Of a DNA stretch of 64,000 nt, positions 40,400 through 49,249 are shown piece after piece (positions within the stretch are counted from its first letter, which is position 1; each line of letters opens with the position of its first letter). The stretch covers positions 1-64,000 of the forward strand of contig NZ_BONY01000010.1 of the NCBI RefSeq assembly GCF_016862955.1, given 5' to 3'. A model generated the notes under the pieces. That model ran no database searches and had not been told where the DNA came from. It worked only from the letters and a program-made list of their open reading frames with translations. The position numbers and the translations under genes are program-made. Origin of the DNA: Rhizocola hellebori. GTDB taxonomy: Bacteria > Actinomycetota > Actinomycetes > Mycobacteriales > Micromonosporaceae.

Positions 40400-42184
40400 G
40401 TGACCTTCGAGGTTTCCCCGGCCGAGCTGACCGCCGGCGCGGCCTGGGCGGACAGGCTCGCCGCGGAGTTCCGTGCCATCGGCGACCGGCTGCAGCTGGG
40501 CTGCCAGGCAGCACCGAAGGTGGGCAACGTCCAGGCCGCCGCGGCGTACCAGCAGGCGCACTTCGGGTGGGCGCAGACGCGTTTCGAGGATCTGATGGCC
40601 GGCCATGCCGCGCTGACCAAGGTGGCCGACGGGCTGCGCGAGATCGCCGCCCGCCGGACAGGGCAGCCGCCGCGGCAGGTTGCTCGCAGCGCCGGCGAGA
40701 CCACCGTTGCTGCGGCGTATTTCGGAGTACAGGATGTCCGCGTCACGGCGCAGCGCGTTCTGGAAGGAGACCCGGCTGATCTGAGGCAGCGGGCCAAGGT
40801 GTGCCAGCGTGCCGCGGCCGAGGTGGCGCAGGTCGCCGATCAGCTGTCGAGATGGCATCACCAGCTGGAACATCAGTGGGACGGTGTCACCGCGACGCTC
40901 GGCCTGGCCGTGCTGAAACAGATTGCGGCCAAACATGCTGTGCAGGCGGTGCAGCTGCGCGATTCGATGATTTCGTTCGCCGCGGTGGCAGGGGCGCTCA
41001 AGCGGGCGCAGGCGGTGGGTAAGCGCCTGGTTCTGGAGGCCGCCCGCCGTGATCAGGAGCTGAATTCCACTTTGGAAGACATCGGCGTGGTCATCGAGAA
41101 CTACACCGGGGTGGACGTCGAGTCCTTCGCGGCGGACCTGATCGTCAGAGGCACCCGGAAGATCCGCAAGCGGGTGGTGGGCATCAACGCCAGGATGAAC
41201 GCGGCCGTGCGCCAATACGAGGCGGTGCTGCGGGCTCAGGCCGCCGTGCTCGCGGGCATGCCCGGCGCGGTGCGCGCCGACGCCGGGCCCGAGGACGCGC
41301 CGGGGGATGCGCAGCTGCGTCAGGTCGCGCTGTTCCGCAGCGTCTACGGCCGGGAGCCGGGCGGCAGCAGCGATCGTCTGATGGCACGGGCGCTCGACCT
41401 GCGTACCGCGGGAGATGACGGCCACGACCCGCAGGCCCGGGTGGTCGTGGTACGGATCGAGAAGGTGCCGGGTGCGGGCCTGGTGCACGGCGCCGCCTTC
41501 ATCGCGAGCGACGAGGTGTTCAACCCGCGCCCCAACGCCAGCCTGTTCGATCGCGGCGACAATCGCGGCTTCTCGCCCGAGGAAGGGCCGGAGCGGTCCC
41601 GCACCTCGTTCTATGTGGACTATGAGGCCGGTGTGGTGGTGGCGCGCCAGAACACCTCGCACGACGAGCGGGGCGAGGTGCAGGTCGGCGACCCCATCGT
41701 CGGCGTCGAGCAGGACGGCGCGGGCCGGGTCAGGTTGCGCATGGAGGCCACCAATCCGCTGGCCCCCGGCCTGGCTCAGACTGCCAACTTCAGCGTGCGC
41801 AGCGATCTGGTCATCGACCCGCATGCCGCGCCGGCTTCGGTCAGCGGCGAGGTGTCGCAGTTTCCGTCGTGGGAGGTGTACCAGCGGCACGACGAAACGG
41901 TGGTGGCGCTGCTGCAGCGCCCGGAGGATGCGCTGCCGGCCGGTCTAGGCCCGATGCTGGGCCTGCCGCAGCCCACGGTTCGGGTGGGCGAGCCCGGCGT
42001 GCTTGAGGCCTGGCGGCGCACGCATCACCCGGGTCAGGGCCACTTCGAGTCCGATGTGGACAGACTGCTGCAGTATCCGCTGACCCGCGACGATCCGTTC
42101 TTCAGGTACCCGCTGCCCCCGGCGCACTATCCCACCGTCGACAGTGCCGGGCGGCTACAGTTCCCCAGCGGCAATCATGTCTGA
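40400..42184 (+). CDS. Large T7SS-like protein with WXG-type helical N-terminus
   Basis: 594 aa from GTG 40400 (VTFEVSPAELTAGAAWADRL). The frame is open upstream to 40220, but residues there lack coding character. The first ~100 residues have the helical WXG/EspC look (AAWADRLAAEFRAIGDRLQL, FGWAQTRFEDLMAGHAALTK). Long helices continue to ~340. The C-terminal ~220 residues hold a globular domain: VVRIEKVPGAGLVHGAAFIA SDEVFNPRPNAS, TSFYVDYEAGVVVARQNTSH and ALLQRPEDALPAGLGPMLGL. No toxin motif is recognised. Possibly a T7SS effector or structural carrier. Its end overlaps the convergent reductase-methyltransferase gene by 10 bp. Confidence 0.65.
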   Translation: MTFEVSPAELTAGAAWADRLAAEFRAIGDRLQLGCQAAPKVGNVQAAAAYQQAHFGWAQTRFEDLMAGHAALTKVADGLREIAARRTGQPPRQVARSAGETTVAAAYFGVQDVRVTAQRVLEGDPADLRQRAKVCQRAAAEVAQVADQLSRWHHQLEHQWDGVTATLGLAVLKQIAAKHAVQAVQLRDSMISFAAVAGALKRAQAVGKRLVLEAARRDQELNSTLEDIGVVIENYTGVDVESFAADLIVRGTRKIRKRVVGINARMNAAVRQYEAVLRAQAAVLAGMPGAVRADAGPEDAPGDAQLRQVALFRSVYGREPGGSSDRLMARALDLRTAGDDGHDPQARVVVVRIEKVPGAGLVHGAAFIASDEVFNPRPNASLFDRGDNRGFSPEEGPERSRTSFYVDYEAGVVVARQNTSHDERGEVQVGDPIVGVEQDGAGRVRLRMEATNPLAPGLAQTANFSVRSDLVIDPHAAPASVSGEVSQFPSWEVYQRHDETVVALLQRPEDALPAGLGPMLGLPQPTVRVGEPGVLEAWRRTHHPGQGHFESDVDRLLQYPLTRDDPFFRYPLPPAHYPTVDSAGRLQFPSGNHV

Positions 42185-43764
42185 TCGTGACGGCGGGCGA
42201 CGAGCACCGCATCGTGGATGGTGACCGCGTTGCCGTCGTGGTCGACGGCGGCGCGCGGTCTGGCCTGGGCCACCGCTATCTGCCAGCCGGCCAGGCCGAG
42301 CTCGGCGACCAGCTGCTCGGCGGTGAACATCATGTCGGGAAAGTGCATGCGGTGCGCGGAGGTCCGCAGATCGGACGGATGATGGCCCACCACCAGCAGG
42401 GTTCCGCCCGGGGCCACGGCGGCGGCCAGCCGGGCATACAGGTCGCGGCGAACCTCGCCGGGCACATGCATGAACTGCGCCGAAACCAGATCGTAGGCGC
42501 CGGGCGCGGGCAGGTGATCTCGCAGGTCCGCGTGCAGCCACTCGATGCGTTGCGCGACATCGGCTCCGGCGGCCGTGGCGTGTTCGGCGGCACGCTGCAG
42601 GGCGGTGCGGGAGATGTCGACAGCCGTTACCTGCCAACCGTTTTCGGCCAGCCACACCGCGTCGGCGCCTTCGCCGCAGCCGACGTCCAGCGCCCGCCCC
42701 GGCTTGCGCCCGGAGACCTCGGCCACCAGCTGAGGGTTGGGGCGTCCGCTCCACACCATCGGTTTGGCGCTGTAACGCTGCTCCCATGCCTGCTCGGTGA
42801 ACATGGTGCTGATCCGCTCCCGGTAGCTGTCCACGGCCTCGCGGGTGTCGGCGGCGACGAGGTCGGCGTTGATGGCCGCGGCGGCGTTGAGTCCCGCGGC
42901 CGCGGCGGCGATCACCGTGGCGCGAACGTCGGCCACGTTGCCTGCCACCCACACCCCGGGCACGTCGGTGGCGCCGCTGGGGTCGGCCGGGATCTGGGTG
43001 CCGTAGAGGTGCCCGTTGCCTTCCACCTGTACCGTTTTGAGCCCGAGCGATTCCAGCAGACCGCCGCGCGCGGTGAAAAGCGGGGCGACGACCAGGGCGT
43101 CGAGCGCGACGACCTCGCCGGTGCTCAGCCGCACGCCGGTCAGCCTGTCCCCGGAGATTTCCAGCCCGGCGGCCGGCTCGTCGATGACGACGATCTCGCG
43201 TGCCGCCAGCTGCTCGGCCTGCTCGGCGTCCAGCGGCGCCATGCCGTGGCGCAGCAGCATCACCTGCGGGCTCCACTGCCTCCACAGCTGGGCCAGGTGA
43301 AGTGCCACCGGCGCGGTGCCGAGGATCCCGATCCGCTTGTCGCGGACCTCCCATCCGTGGCAGTACGGGCAGTGCAGCACGTCGCGGCCCCACCGCTCGC
43401 GCAGCCCGGCCAGATCGGGCAGCTCGTCGACCAGCCCGGTGGTCACCAGCAACCGCCGTGCCAGCACGCGGCGCCCGTCTGCCAGCGTGACGTCGAAGCC
43501 GTCGTCGTGACGGGTCACCGCCTCGGCCTGCCCTGCCACGAGGTGCCCGCCGTATCCGGTGACCTCCTCACGGCCGGCGGCCAGCAGGTCGGCCGGTGGG
43601 GTGGCTTCCCGCCCCAGATAGTTGTGCACGTGATCGGCGGGCGCGTTGCGCGGCTGCCCGGCGTCGATGACCAGGACCGATCGTCTGGCCCGGGCCAGCC
43701 CAAGTGCCGCGCTGAGCCCGGCCGCGCCGCCGCCGATGATCACGACGTCGTATTTCGCCTCCAC
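42175..43764 (-). CDS. Thioredoxin-reductase-like / SAM-methyltransferase fusion
   Basis: 529 aa from GTG 43764 (GGGGGAT four bases upstream). Residues 1-300: FAD-dependent reductase with YDVVIIGGGAAGLSAALGLA (FAD site), RRLLVTTGLVDELPDLAGLR, redox CPYC (Cys132, Cys135) and ATDVPGVWVAGNVADVRATV (FAD/NADPH end). Residues ~325-529: class I methyltransferase with ALDVGCGEGADAVWLAENGW (~355-375, SAM site), VTAVDISRTALQRA and the GGTLLVVGHHPSDL strand. The product probably couples disulfide/flavin redox chemistry to methylation. It is divergent from an XRE-cupin regulator whose operator palindrome lies between the two starts. Confidence 0.88.
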   Translation of the reverse strand: MEAKYDVVIIGGGAAGLSAALGLARARRSVLVIDAGQPRNAPADHVHNYLGREATPPADLLAAGREEVTGYGGHLVAGQAEAVTRHDDGFDVTLADGRRVLARRLLVTTGLVDELPDLAGLRERWGRDVLHCPYCHGWEVRDKRIGILGTAPVALHLAQLWRQWSPQVMLLRHGMAPLDAEQAEQLAAREIVVIDEPAAGLEISGDRLTGVRLSTGEVVALDALVVAPLFTARGGLLESLGLKTVQVEGNGHLYGTQIPADPSGATDVPGVWVAGNVADVRATVIAAAAAGLNAAAAINADLVAADTREAVDSYRERISTMFTEQAWEQRYSAKPMVWSGRPNPQLVAEVSGRKPGRALDVGCGEGADAVWLAENGWQVTAVDISRTALQRAAEHATAAGADVAQRIEWLHADLRDHLPAPGAYDLVSAQFMHVPGEVRRDLYARLAAAVAPGGTLLVVGHHPSDLRTSAHRMHFPDMMFTAEQLVAELGLAGWQIAVAQARPRAAVDHDGNAVTIHDAVLVARRHDQT

Positions 43765-43811
43765 GGTGATCCCCCTTTGCCTCTGTGTGGCAACTGTCCA
43801 ACGCGATCGTG

Positions 43812-43839
43812 CATAACGGCAAGTAACGTTGCCGTTATG
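43812..43839. promoter_or_regulatory. Operator palindrome overlapping XRE-cupin start
   Basis: Perfect 11-bp inverted repeat CATAACGGCAA (43812-43822) / TTGCCGTTATG (43829-43839) around six bases. The right arm ends in the ATG of the regulator, and the left arm lies 48 bp upstream of the divergent reductase start. It is the obvious binding site for the XRE-cupin protein, giving autoregulation and control of the reductase. Confidence 0.85.
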
Positions 43840-44427
43840 GCAAACAGCGATGACGCCGTGCTGGCGGCGGTCGGCCCGCGGCTGCGGGCGTTGCGGCAAC
43901 GCCGCGGCACGACGCTGGCCCAGCTCGCCGAACTCACCGGGGTGTCGGTGAGCACCCTGTCGCGGCTGGAGTCCGGCGGGCGCAAACCCACCCTGGAGCT
44001 GCTGCTCCCGCTGGCCAAGGCCTATCAGGTGCCGCTCGACGAGCTGGTCGGCGCGCCCGCCACCGGCGATCCGCGGGTGCACCCGCGCCCGATTGAGCGT
44101 TTCGGGATGACCTTCCTGCCGCTGACCCGCCGTCCGGGTGGGGTGCAGGCCTTCAAACAGATTCTTCCGCCGCGTACCCCCGCAGGCGACCCGGAACTCA
44201 AAACCCACGAAGGCTACGAGTGGCTCTACGTGCTCTCCGGAAAGATCCGCCTGTGGCTCGGCGAGCACGACCTCATCCTCAGCGCAGGCGAGGTCGCCGA
44301 GTTCGACTGCCGGATCCCGCACCGCGTCACCAACCCGGGCCCGGGCCCGGCGGAGGTCCTCAACCTGTTCGGCCCGCAGGGCGAACGGATGCACGTGCGC
44401 GCCCGCCCGCCCAAACGCCAGCCGTGA
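43837..44427 (+). CDS. XRE-cupin transcriptional regulator
   Basis: 196 aa from ATG 43837 (MANSDDAVLAAVGPRLRALR). Residues ~12-70 are an XRE helix-turn-helix (RRGTTLAQLAELTGVSVSTL SRLESGGRKPTLELLLPLAK). Residues ~110-190 are a cupin with the 'H.G.EWLYVLSG..RLWLGEHD..L..GE....DC..PH....' pattern (THEGYEWLYVLSGKIRLWLG), which binds a small ligand or metal. Such regulators sense a metabolite and repress an adjacent gene. The divergent reductase-methyltransferase and the operator palindrome at its own start fit that. Confidence 0.9.
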   Translation: MANSDDAVLAAVGPRLRALRQRRGTTLAQLAELTGVSVSTLSRLESGGRKPTLELLLPLAKAYQVPLDELVGAPATGDPRVHPRPIERFGMTFLPLTRRPGGVQAFKQILPPRTPAGDPELKTHEGYEWLYVLSGKIRLWLGEHDLILSAGEVAEFDCRIPHRVTNPGPGPAEVLNLFGPQGERMHVRARPPKRQP

Positions 44428-44461
44428 TCTGACGCCCGGTAAGCCAATCCAATGTGGACGC

Positions 44462-45394
44462 TCAGGCCAGCGCGGGCTCCGGTTGGGCCGGCTGGTCGGG
44501 TGGGGCCATGTCGTCGGGGTGCAGGACGAGGATGGCCGTGAGCGTGTCGGGCCTCACCCGATAGCGGGCCGGTGGGCCTGTGTGCTGCCAGCAGGCGCCC
44601 ACGACGGTGGCGGTGGCGTCCTTTCCTGGCCCGGCAAGGATCCGCACCCGGGCGCCGGGTGGATAGCCGCCGTGCACGGCGACCAGAAGCGCGTCGAGGA
44701 TGTTGCGGGCGCCCTCGATCGACCGGCGCGGGATCATGGTGCGGAACTCCCGGGCGAGCGTGATCGCCGCATCGCGCACCGCACGGTCGGAGCTGGCCTC
44801 ACCCGCCACGAGCGCCGCCTCTATCCGCGTCCACAGGCACCAGCGGTCCTCGTCGAGGCGCAGCCGCGCGGCACGGTCGAGCTGGGCGCAGACGAAGTCG
44901 ACGGCCGTCTCCTCGCCCAGCTCGGCGACCCAGCTCAGCTCTTCGGCGGCGGGCAGCAGCGCGGGCGTCTCGTGGCGCAGCAGGGCGTAGAGCAGGCCGA
45001 GGGTGACCTGGCGGCGCTCGCCGGCATACAGCGCCCCGCAATCGGCGGACCCGCCCCGGGCGGCCGGCCTCGACGGAGTGGTGTGCGCCAGGCGCAACGG
45101 CGGAAAACGCTCGGTCAGGTGCGCGGCCCGGCCCAGCGGAAGGTCCACGGCCGTGCGCGTGTCTTGCAGCCGCAGGCGGAAAGAGCGCTGTTCGCGCATG
45201 GCGAACAACCACGCTCTGTGTTCATCGGTGCCAACGGGAAAGCCGCCGGGGATGCCGCCGGCCGGTGCCGCGTTCCCGGCGTTGAGCAGTCGCGCTGCGG
45301 CGGTATAGGAGATGCCGAGGCTGGCGGCGTGGGCCCGGATGGCACGCCGGCGGGCCCGATCGTGTACGGATCGTCGATGCTGCTTGCCTGTCAT
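44462..45394 (-). CDS. Hypothetical protein with Arg-rich N-terminal helix
   Basis: 310 aa from ATG 45394 (AAGGAGG five bases upstream; the frame extends to 45907 but that region is the divergent ClpC territory). The start has RSVHDRARRRAIRAHAASLG ISYTAAARLLNAG, a basic helix-turn-helix-like motif seen in many small actinobacterial proteins ('IRARAAATG..YT.AAR'). The rest is helical with ERRQVTLGLLYALLRHE, AVDFVCAQLDRAARLRLDED and TIPRRSIEGARN-like segments, then a basic C-terminal beta domain (GARVRILAGPGKDATATVVG). Function unknown; a DNA-interacting role is possible. Confidence 0.65.
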   Translation of the reverse strand: MTGKQHRRSVHDRARRRAIRAHAASLGISYTAAARLLNAGNAAPAGGIPGGFPVGTDEHRAWLFAMREQRSFRLRLQDTRTAVDLPLGRAAHLTERFPPLRLAHTTPSRPAARGGSADCGALYAGERRQVTLGLLYALLRHETPALLPAAEELSWVAELGEETAVDFVCAQLDRAARLRLDEDRWCLWTRIEAALVAGEASSDRAVRDAAITLAREFRTMIPRRSIEGARNILDALLVAVHGGYPPGARVRILAGPGKDATATVVGACWQHTGPPARYRVRPDTLTAILVLHPDDMAPPDQPAQPEPALA

Positions 45395-45605
45395 CGTGTC
45401 CTCCTTGGCGGCCATGGTAAGTCCGCGACGCCGCGGCGTTGTACTCTGAAACAGCCGCGCGCCGGCATGAGCGTAGCGAGGCCTCCCACGTGGGCCGCGC
45501 GTCAACGCCAAGAGGCTCAGACTCAGCGCACACCACCCTCGTTGCGCGTTCGCGTGCCTGAATCGGGTGGGGTGCGTGGGGCCTCGCCGTGAGGACGTGA
45601 GTGTC

Positions 45606-48110
45606 GTGTTTGAACGGTTCACCGATCGTGCCCGCAGAGTGGTGGTCCTGGCGCAGGAAGAGGCCAGGATGCTCAACCACAGTTGCATTGGCACCGAGCA
45701 CATTCTGCTCGGCCTGCTCCATGAGGGCGAGGGCCTGGCCGCGAAAGCTTTGCAGGAGCTGGGAGTCACGCTCGAGGGCGCCCGCCGCCAGGTGGAGGAG
45801 ATCGCCGGGATAGGCCGGCAGGCGGCGACGGCCCACATGCCGTTTACGCCACGGGCGAAAAAAGTGCTAGAGCTGTCGCTGCGCGAAGCACTGCAATTGG
45901 GCCACAACTATATCGGTACCGAACACATCCTCCTGGGTCTGCTGCGTGAGGGTGAGGGCGTTGCGGCGCAGGTGTTGCAGAATCTGCGCGCCGATTCCAA
46001 CAGGGTGCGCCAGCAGGTGCTCCAGCTGCTGGCCGGGCATCAGACCGGCGAAACGGCCAAGACGAGCGAGGAGATCGTTTCGCCCAGCTCGTCGCTGCTG
46101 GACCAGTATGGCCGGAATCTGACCCGTGCCGCGCGCGAGGGAAAACTCGACCCGGTCATCGGCCGCGACAGCGAGATCGAGCGCGTCATCGTGGTGCTGT
46201 CGTGCCGGATCAAGAACAACCCCGTGTTGCTCGGCGAGCCCGGTGTCGGCAAGAGCGCTTTGGTCGACGGGCTGTGCCAGCGCATCGTGCGGGGGACAGT
46301 GCCCGAATCGCTTCGCAACAAACAACTGTACACATTGGACCTCAGCTCACTGGTCGCCGGATCGCGCTACCGCGGCGATTTCGAGGAGCGCCTCAAGAAG
46401 GTGGTCAAGGAGTGCCGCACCCGCGGCGACATCATCCTGTTCATCGACGAGATCCACACCATGGTGGGTGCGGGCGCGGCCGAGGGCGCCATCGACGCGG
46501 CATCGATTCTCAAGCCCATGCTCGCCCGCGGCGAGCTGCAGACCATCGGGGCCACCACCACCGAGGAATACCGCAAGTACTTCGAAAAGGACTCCGCACT
46601 GGCGCGCCGGTTCCAGCCGATCCAGCTCGGTGAGCCGACCCAGGCTGAGGCGATCGAGATCCTGAAGGGATTGCGGGATCGGTTCGAGGCGTTCCATCGG
46701 GTGTCCTACACGGATTCGGCATTGGTTGCCGCGGTCACGCTCGCCGATCGCTATGTGCCCGACAGATTCCTGCCGGACAAGGCGATCGATCTGATCGACG
46801 AAGCCGCGGCGCGGGCCCGGATCCGCCGGATGACCTCACCGCCGGAGCTACGCGAATTCGACGAGAAGGCACTGGAGGTGCGCCGGCTCAAGGATTCCGC
46901 CATCGACGTGCAGGACTTCGAGCTGGCAGCCCGGCTACGGGATCAGGAAAGGCAGCTGCTGGCACAGCGCAAGCAGTGGGAGCTTCAGTGGCGGGCCGGT
47001 GAGATGGACGTAGTGTCCGAAGTGGACGATGAGCAGATAGCCGAAGTGCTGGCGCACTGGACCGGTATCCCGGTCTACAAGCTCACCGAGGAGGAGACGC
47101 TGCGGCTGCTGCGGATGGAAGACGAGCTGCACAAACGAATCGTCGGTCAGCGCGACGCGGTCGGGGCGGTCGCCAGAGCCATTCGCCGCACGCGGGCCGG
47201 GTTGAAGGACCCGAAACGCCCGTCGGGCTCGTTCATTTTCGCCGGGCCGTCGGGCATCGGCAAATCCGAGCTGTGCCGGGCATTGGCCGAGTTCCTGTTC
47301 GGCTCGGAGGATGCGCTGATCCAGCTGGACATGAGCGAGTACCACGACCGGTCCACGGTGTCGCGGCTGGTGGGGGCGCCGCCGGGATATGTCGGGTACG
47401 ACGAAGGCGGCCAGCTGACCGAGAAGGTGCGCCGGCGCCCGTTCTCGGTGGTGCTCTTCGACGAAATCGAGAAAGCACATCCGGATGTGTTCAACACGTT
47501 GCTGCAAATCCTGGAGAACGGCCGGCTCACCGACGGTCAGGGCCAGGTCGTCGACTTCAAGAACACGGTGATCATCTTGACCACCAACCTTGGTACACAG
47601 GACGTGGCCAAAGCCGTGCAGCTGGGTTTCCAGGTGTCGGAAACCTCGGAGGCAAACTACGCGCAAATGAAGCAGAAGGTGAGCAAGGAGCTCGAACAGC
47701 ACCTGCGCCCGGAGCTCATCAACCGCATCGATGGCACCATTGTCTTCCACCAGCTGACCGAGGAGTTGCTGCTGCGGATAGCCGAAACGATGACCGCGCG
47801 GGTGCGCGACCAGTTGCGCAACAGGGACATGGGCCTGGAACTCACCGACAGCGCCAAACGTTTCCTGGTCAGGAAGGACTGGAATCCGTTGATGGGGGCT
47901 CGTCCGTTGCGGCGCACCATTCAGCGTGAGATCGAAGACTTCCTGTCCGAACGCATTCTGGTCAACGAGTTGCGTCCCGGGCAGATCGCGGCCGTCGACT
48001 GCGAAGGCGACCCTGACGACCCGGATCACGCGCGCCTCACCTTCACCAGCATCGCCAAGGTCGGCGACCCCGACGCCCCCGGCCTCGTTGGCGTCGGCTA
48101 CGCGGATTGA
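45606..48110 (+). CDS. clpC: ClpC-type AAA+ unfoldase
   Basis: 834 aa from GTG 45606 ([20 protein letters not shown]). The N domain (1-145) has two ClpN repeats ([18 protein letters not shown] and [18 protein letters not shown]). NBD1 carries Walker [10 protein letters not shown] (~211-219), Walker B ILFIDEIH and an UVR segment (~438-452: [18 protein letters not shown]). NBD2 carries Walker [10 protein letters not shown] (~546-554), Walker [10 protein letters not shown], and a QLGF loop for ClpP docking. It feeds substrates to the ClpP protease. The length equals the housekeeping ClpC family, but its neighbours are accessory genes, so it may be a paralogue. Confidence 0.9.
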   Translation: MFERFTDRARRVVVLAQEEARMLNHSCIGTEHILLGLLHEGEGLAAKALQELGVTLEGARRQVEEIAGIGRQAATAHMPFTPRAKKVLELSLREALQLGHNYIGTEHILLGLLREGEGVAAQVLQNLRADSNRVRQQVLQLLAGHQTGETAKTSEEIVSPSSSLLDQYGRNLTRAAREGKLDPVIGRDSEIERVIVVLSCRIKNNPVLLGEPGVGKSALVDGLCQRIVRGTVPESLRNKQLYTLDLSSLVAGSRYRGDFEERLKKVVKECRTRGDIILFIDEIHTMVGAGAAEGAIDAASILKPMLARGELQTIGATTTEEYRKYFEKDSALARRFQPIQLGEPTQAEAIEILKGLRDRFEAFHRVSYTDSALVAAVTLADRYVPDRFLPDKAIDLIDEAAARARIRRMTSPPELREFDEKALEVRRLKDSAIDVQDFELAARLRDQERQLLAQRKQWELQWRAGEMDVVSEVDDEQIAEVLAHWTGIPVYKLTEEETLRLLRMEDELHKRIVGQRDAVGAVARAIRRTRAGLKDPKRPSGSFIFAGPSGIGKSELCRALAEFLFGSEDALIQLDMSEYHDRSTVSRLVGAPPGYVGYDEGGQLTEKVRRRPFSVVLFDEIEKAHPDVFNTLLQILENGRLTDGQGQVVDFKNTVIILTTNLGTQDVAKAVQLGFQVSETSEANYAQMKQKVSKELEQHLRPELINRIDGTIVFHQLTEELLLRIAETMTARVRDQLRNRDMGLELTDSAKRFLVRKDWNPLMGARPLRRTIQREIEDFLSERILVNELRPGQIAAVDCEGDPDDPDHARLTFTSIAKVGDPDAPGLVGVGYAD

Positions 48111-48139
48111 CCGATCCCCTAGCCGAATTGGCCGCCCAG

Positions 48140-48856
48140 CTAACGAAGGTTCAGGCCGCCGTCCAAAATAATCACCTCGCCGGTCAGGTAGGAGTTGCCG
48201 ATGACGGCGGCGATGAGGTCGGCGACGTCGCAAGGCTGTGCCGGGCGGCGCATCGGGCTCGACGCGTTCCACAGTGCGTGCGCGTCGGCCCAGCCGGCGG
48301 TCAGCGGGGTGTCGACCAGCCCGGGGGCGACGGCGTTGACCCGCACGTCGGGGCCGAGGGCGGCGGCCAGCAGCTTGGTGACGTGGTTGAGCGCTGCCTT
48401 GCTGGCGGCGTAGGCGATCGAGCTGCCCTTGGGGCGCACCCCGGCATGGCTGGTCACGTTCACCACGCAGCCTTGCGACTGCCGCAGCGCGGGCAGGGCC
48501 GCGGTGCACAGCAGCCACGGGGCGATCACGTTGACGTCGAAGAGCTTTCGCCAGTCGGCGGCGCTCAGCGCGGCCATGTCAGCATGCGGAACCGGCCAGC
48601 TGATGCCCGCGTTATTCACCAGCACATCGAGCCGGCCATGGCTGGCCAGCACCCGGGGGACCAGCTCGGCCGCCTCCGCCTCGTCGGACAGGTCCGCCTG
48701 CTCGTAGGTTCCGCCGAGCTCGGCCGCCAGGGCGACGCCGGCGGCACGGCTGGACCGGGAATGGACCACCACCGTCATGCCGTCGGCCGCCAGCCGCCGC
48801 GCCGTCGCCTCCCCGATCCCCGACGCAGACCCGGTCACCAATGCCACCTTCTGCAT
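48140..48856 (-). CDS. SDR-family oxidoreductase
   Basis: 238 aa from ATG 48856 (MQKVALVTGSASGIGEATAR). NAD(P)-binding TGSASGIG at ~8-15, NNAGIS at ~80-85, catalytic site with YAASKAALN (YxxxK) and the APGLVDTPLTAGWADAHAL end. Fabg-like in length and layout; the substrate is unknown. It is convergent with ClpC (29 bp gap) and divergent from the YggT gene. Distinct from the SDR at 24908. Confidence 0.9.
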   Translation of the reverse strand: MQKVALVTGSASGIGEATARRLAADGMTVVVHSRSSRAAGVALAAELGGTYEQADLSDEAEAAELVPRVLASHGRLDVLVNNAGISWPVPHADMAALSAADWRKLFDVNVIAPWLLCTAALPALRQSQGCVVNVTSHAGVRPKGSSIAYAASKAALNHVTKLLAAALGPDVRVNAVAPGLVDTPLTAGWADAHALWNASSPMRRPAQPCDVADLIAAVIGNSYLTGEVIILDGGLNLR

Positions 48857-48962
48857 CCGGACAGCCTAGTTCCCGTGATCGTTTCACGTGCGCTCGTTAT
48901 TGGACGCCATCGCGCCGCGCGGACTCAGCGCTCGTTCAGCGGATTGGGGCATCATTGTCCCC

Positions 48963-49247
48963 ATGACCCTTGTCCTCACGATGATCGCGACCCTGTTGCT
49001 TGTCTTCCAGCTGTTGCTCATCGCCAGGGCCGTGCTCGACTGGGCCGCCGCGCTGTCGCGGCCGCCGCGGCCCAAGTCGGTGCGGGGCAGGCTGTCGGCC
49101 GTGGTGGAAAAGCTCACCGAGCCGGTCCTCGCGCCGGTACGGCGGCTGCTGCCGCCGTTGCGGCTGGGCGCGGTCGCCCTCGACATGTCGTTCGTGGTGG
49201 TCTTCTTCGTGGTGCTGCTGCTGCGCCGGTGGGTGCTCAGCATGTGA
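48963..49247 (+). CDS. YggT-family membrane protein
   Basis: 94 aa from ATG 48963 (the frame is open to 48888). Two membrane helices, LTMIATLLLVFQLLLIARAV at the start and VALDMSFVVVFFVVLLLRRW at the end, flank a cytoplasmic basic middle: PRPKSVRGRLSAVVEKLTEP VLAPVRRLLPP. This EPVLAPVR... segment is the YggT hallmark. YggT proteins take part in septum/envelope organisation and are usually near ftsZ or divIVA; that neighbourhood is absent here. It converges with the FUSC gene. Confidence 0.85.
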   Translation: MTLVLTMIATLLLVFQLLLIARAVLDWAAALSRPPRPKSVRGRLSAVVEKLTEPVLAPVRRLLPPLRLGAVALDMSFVVVFFVVLLLRRWVLSM

Positions 49248-49249
49248 GG

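Noticed and set aside
42187-43800. Long plus-strand open frame leading into the XRE-cupin gene
   Set aside because: The part before 43837 is antisense to the reductase-methyltransferase fusion and has no domain; the real gene starts at the palindrome-associated ATG.
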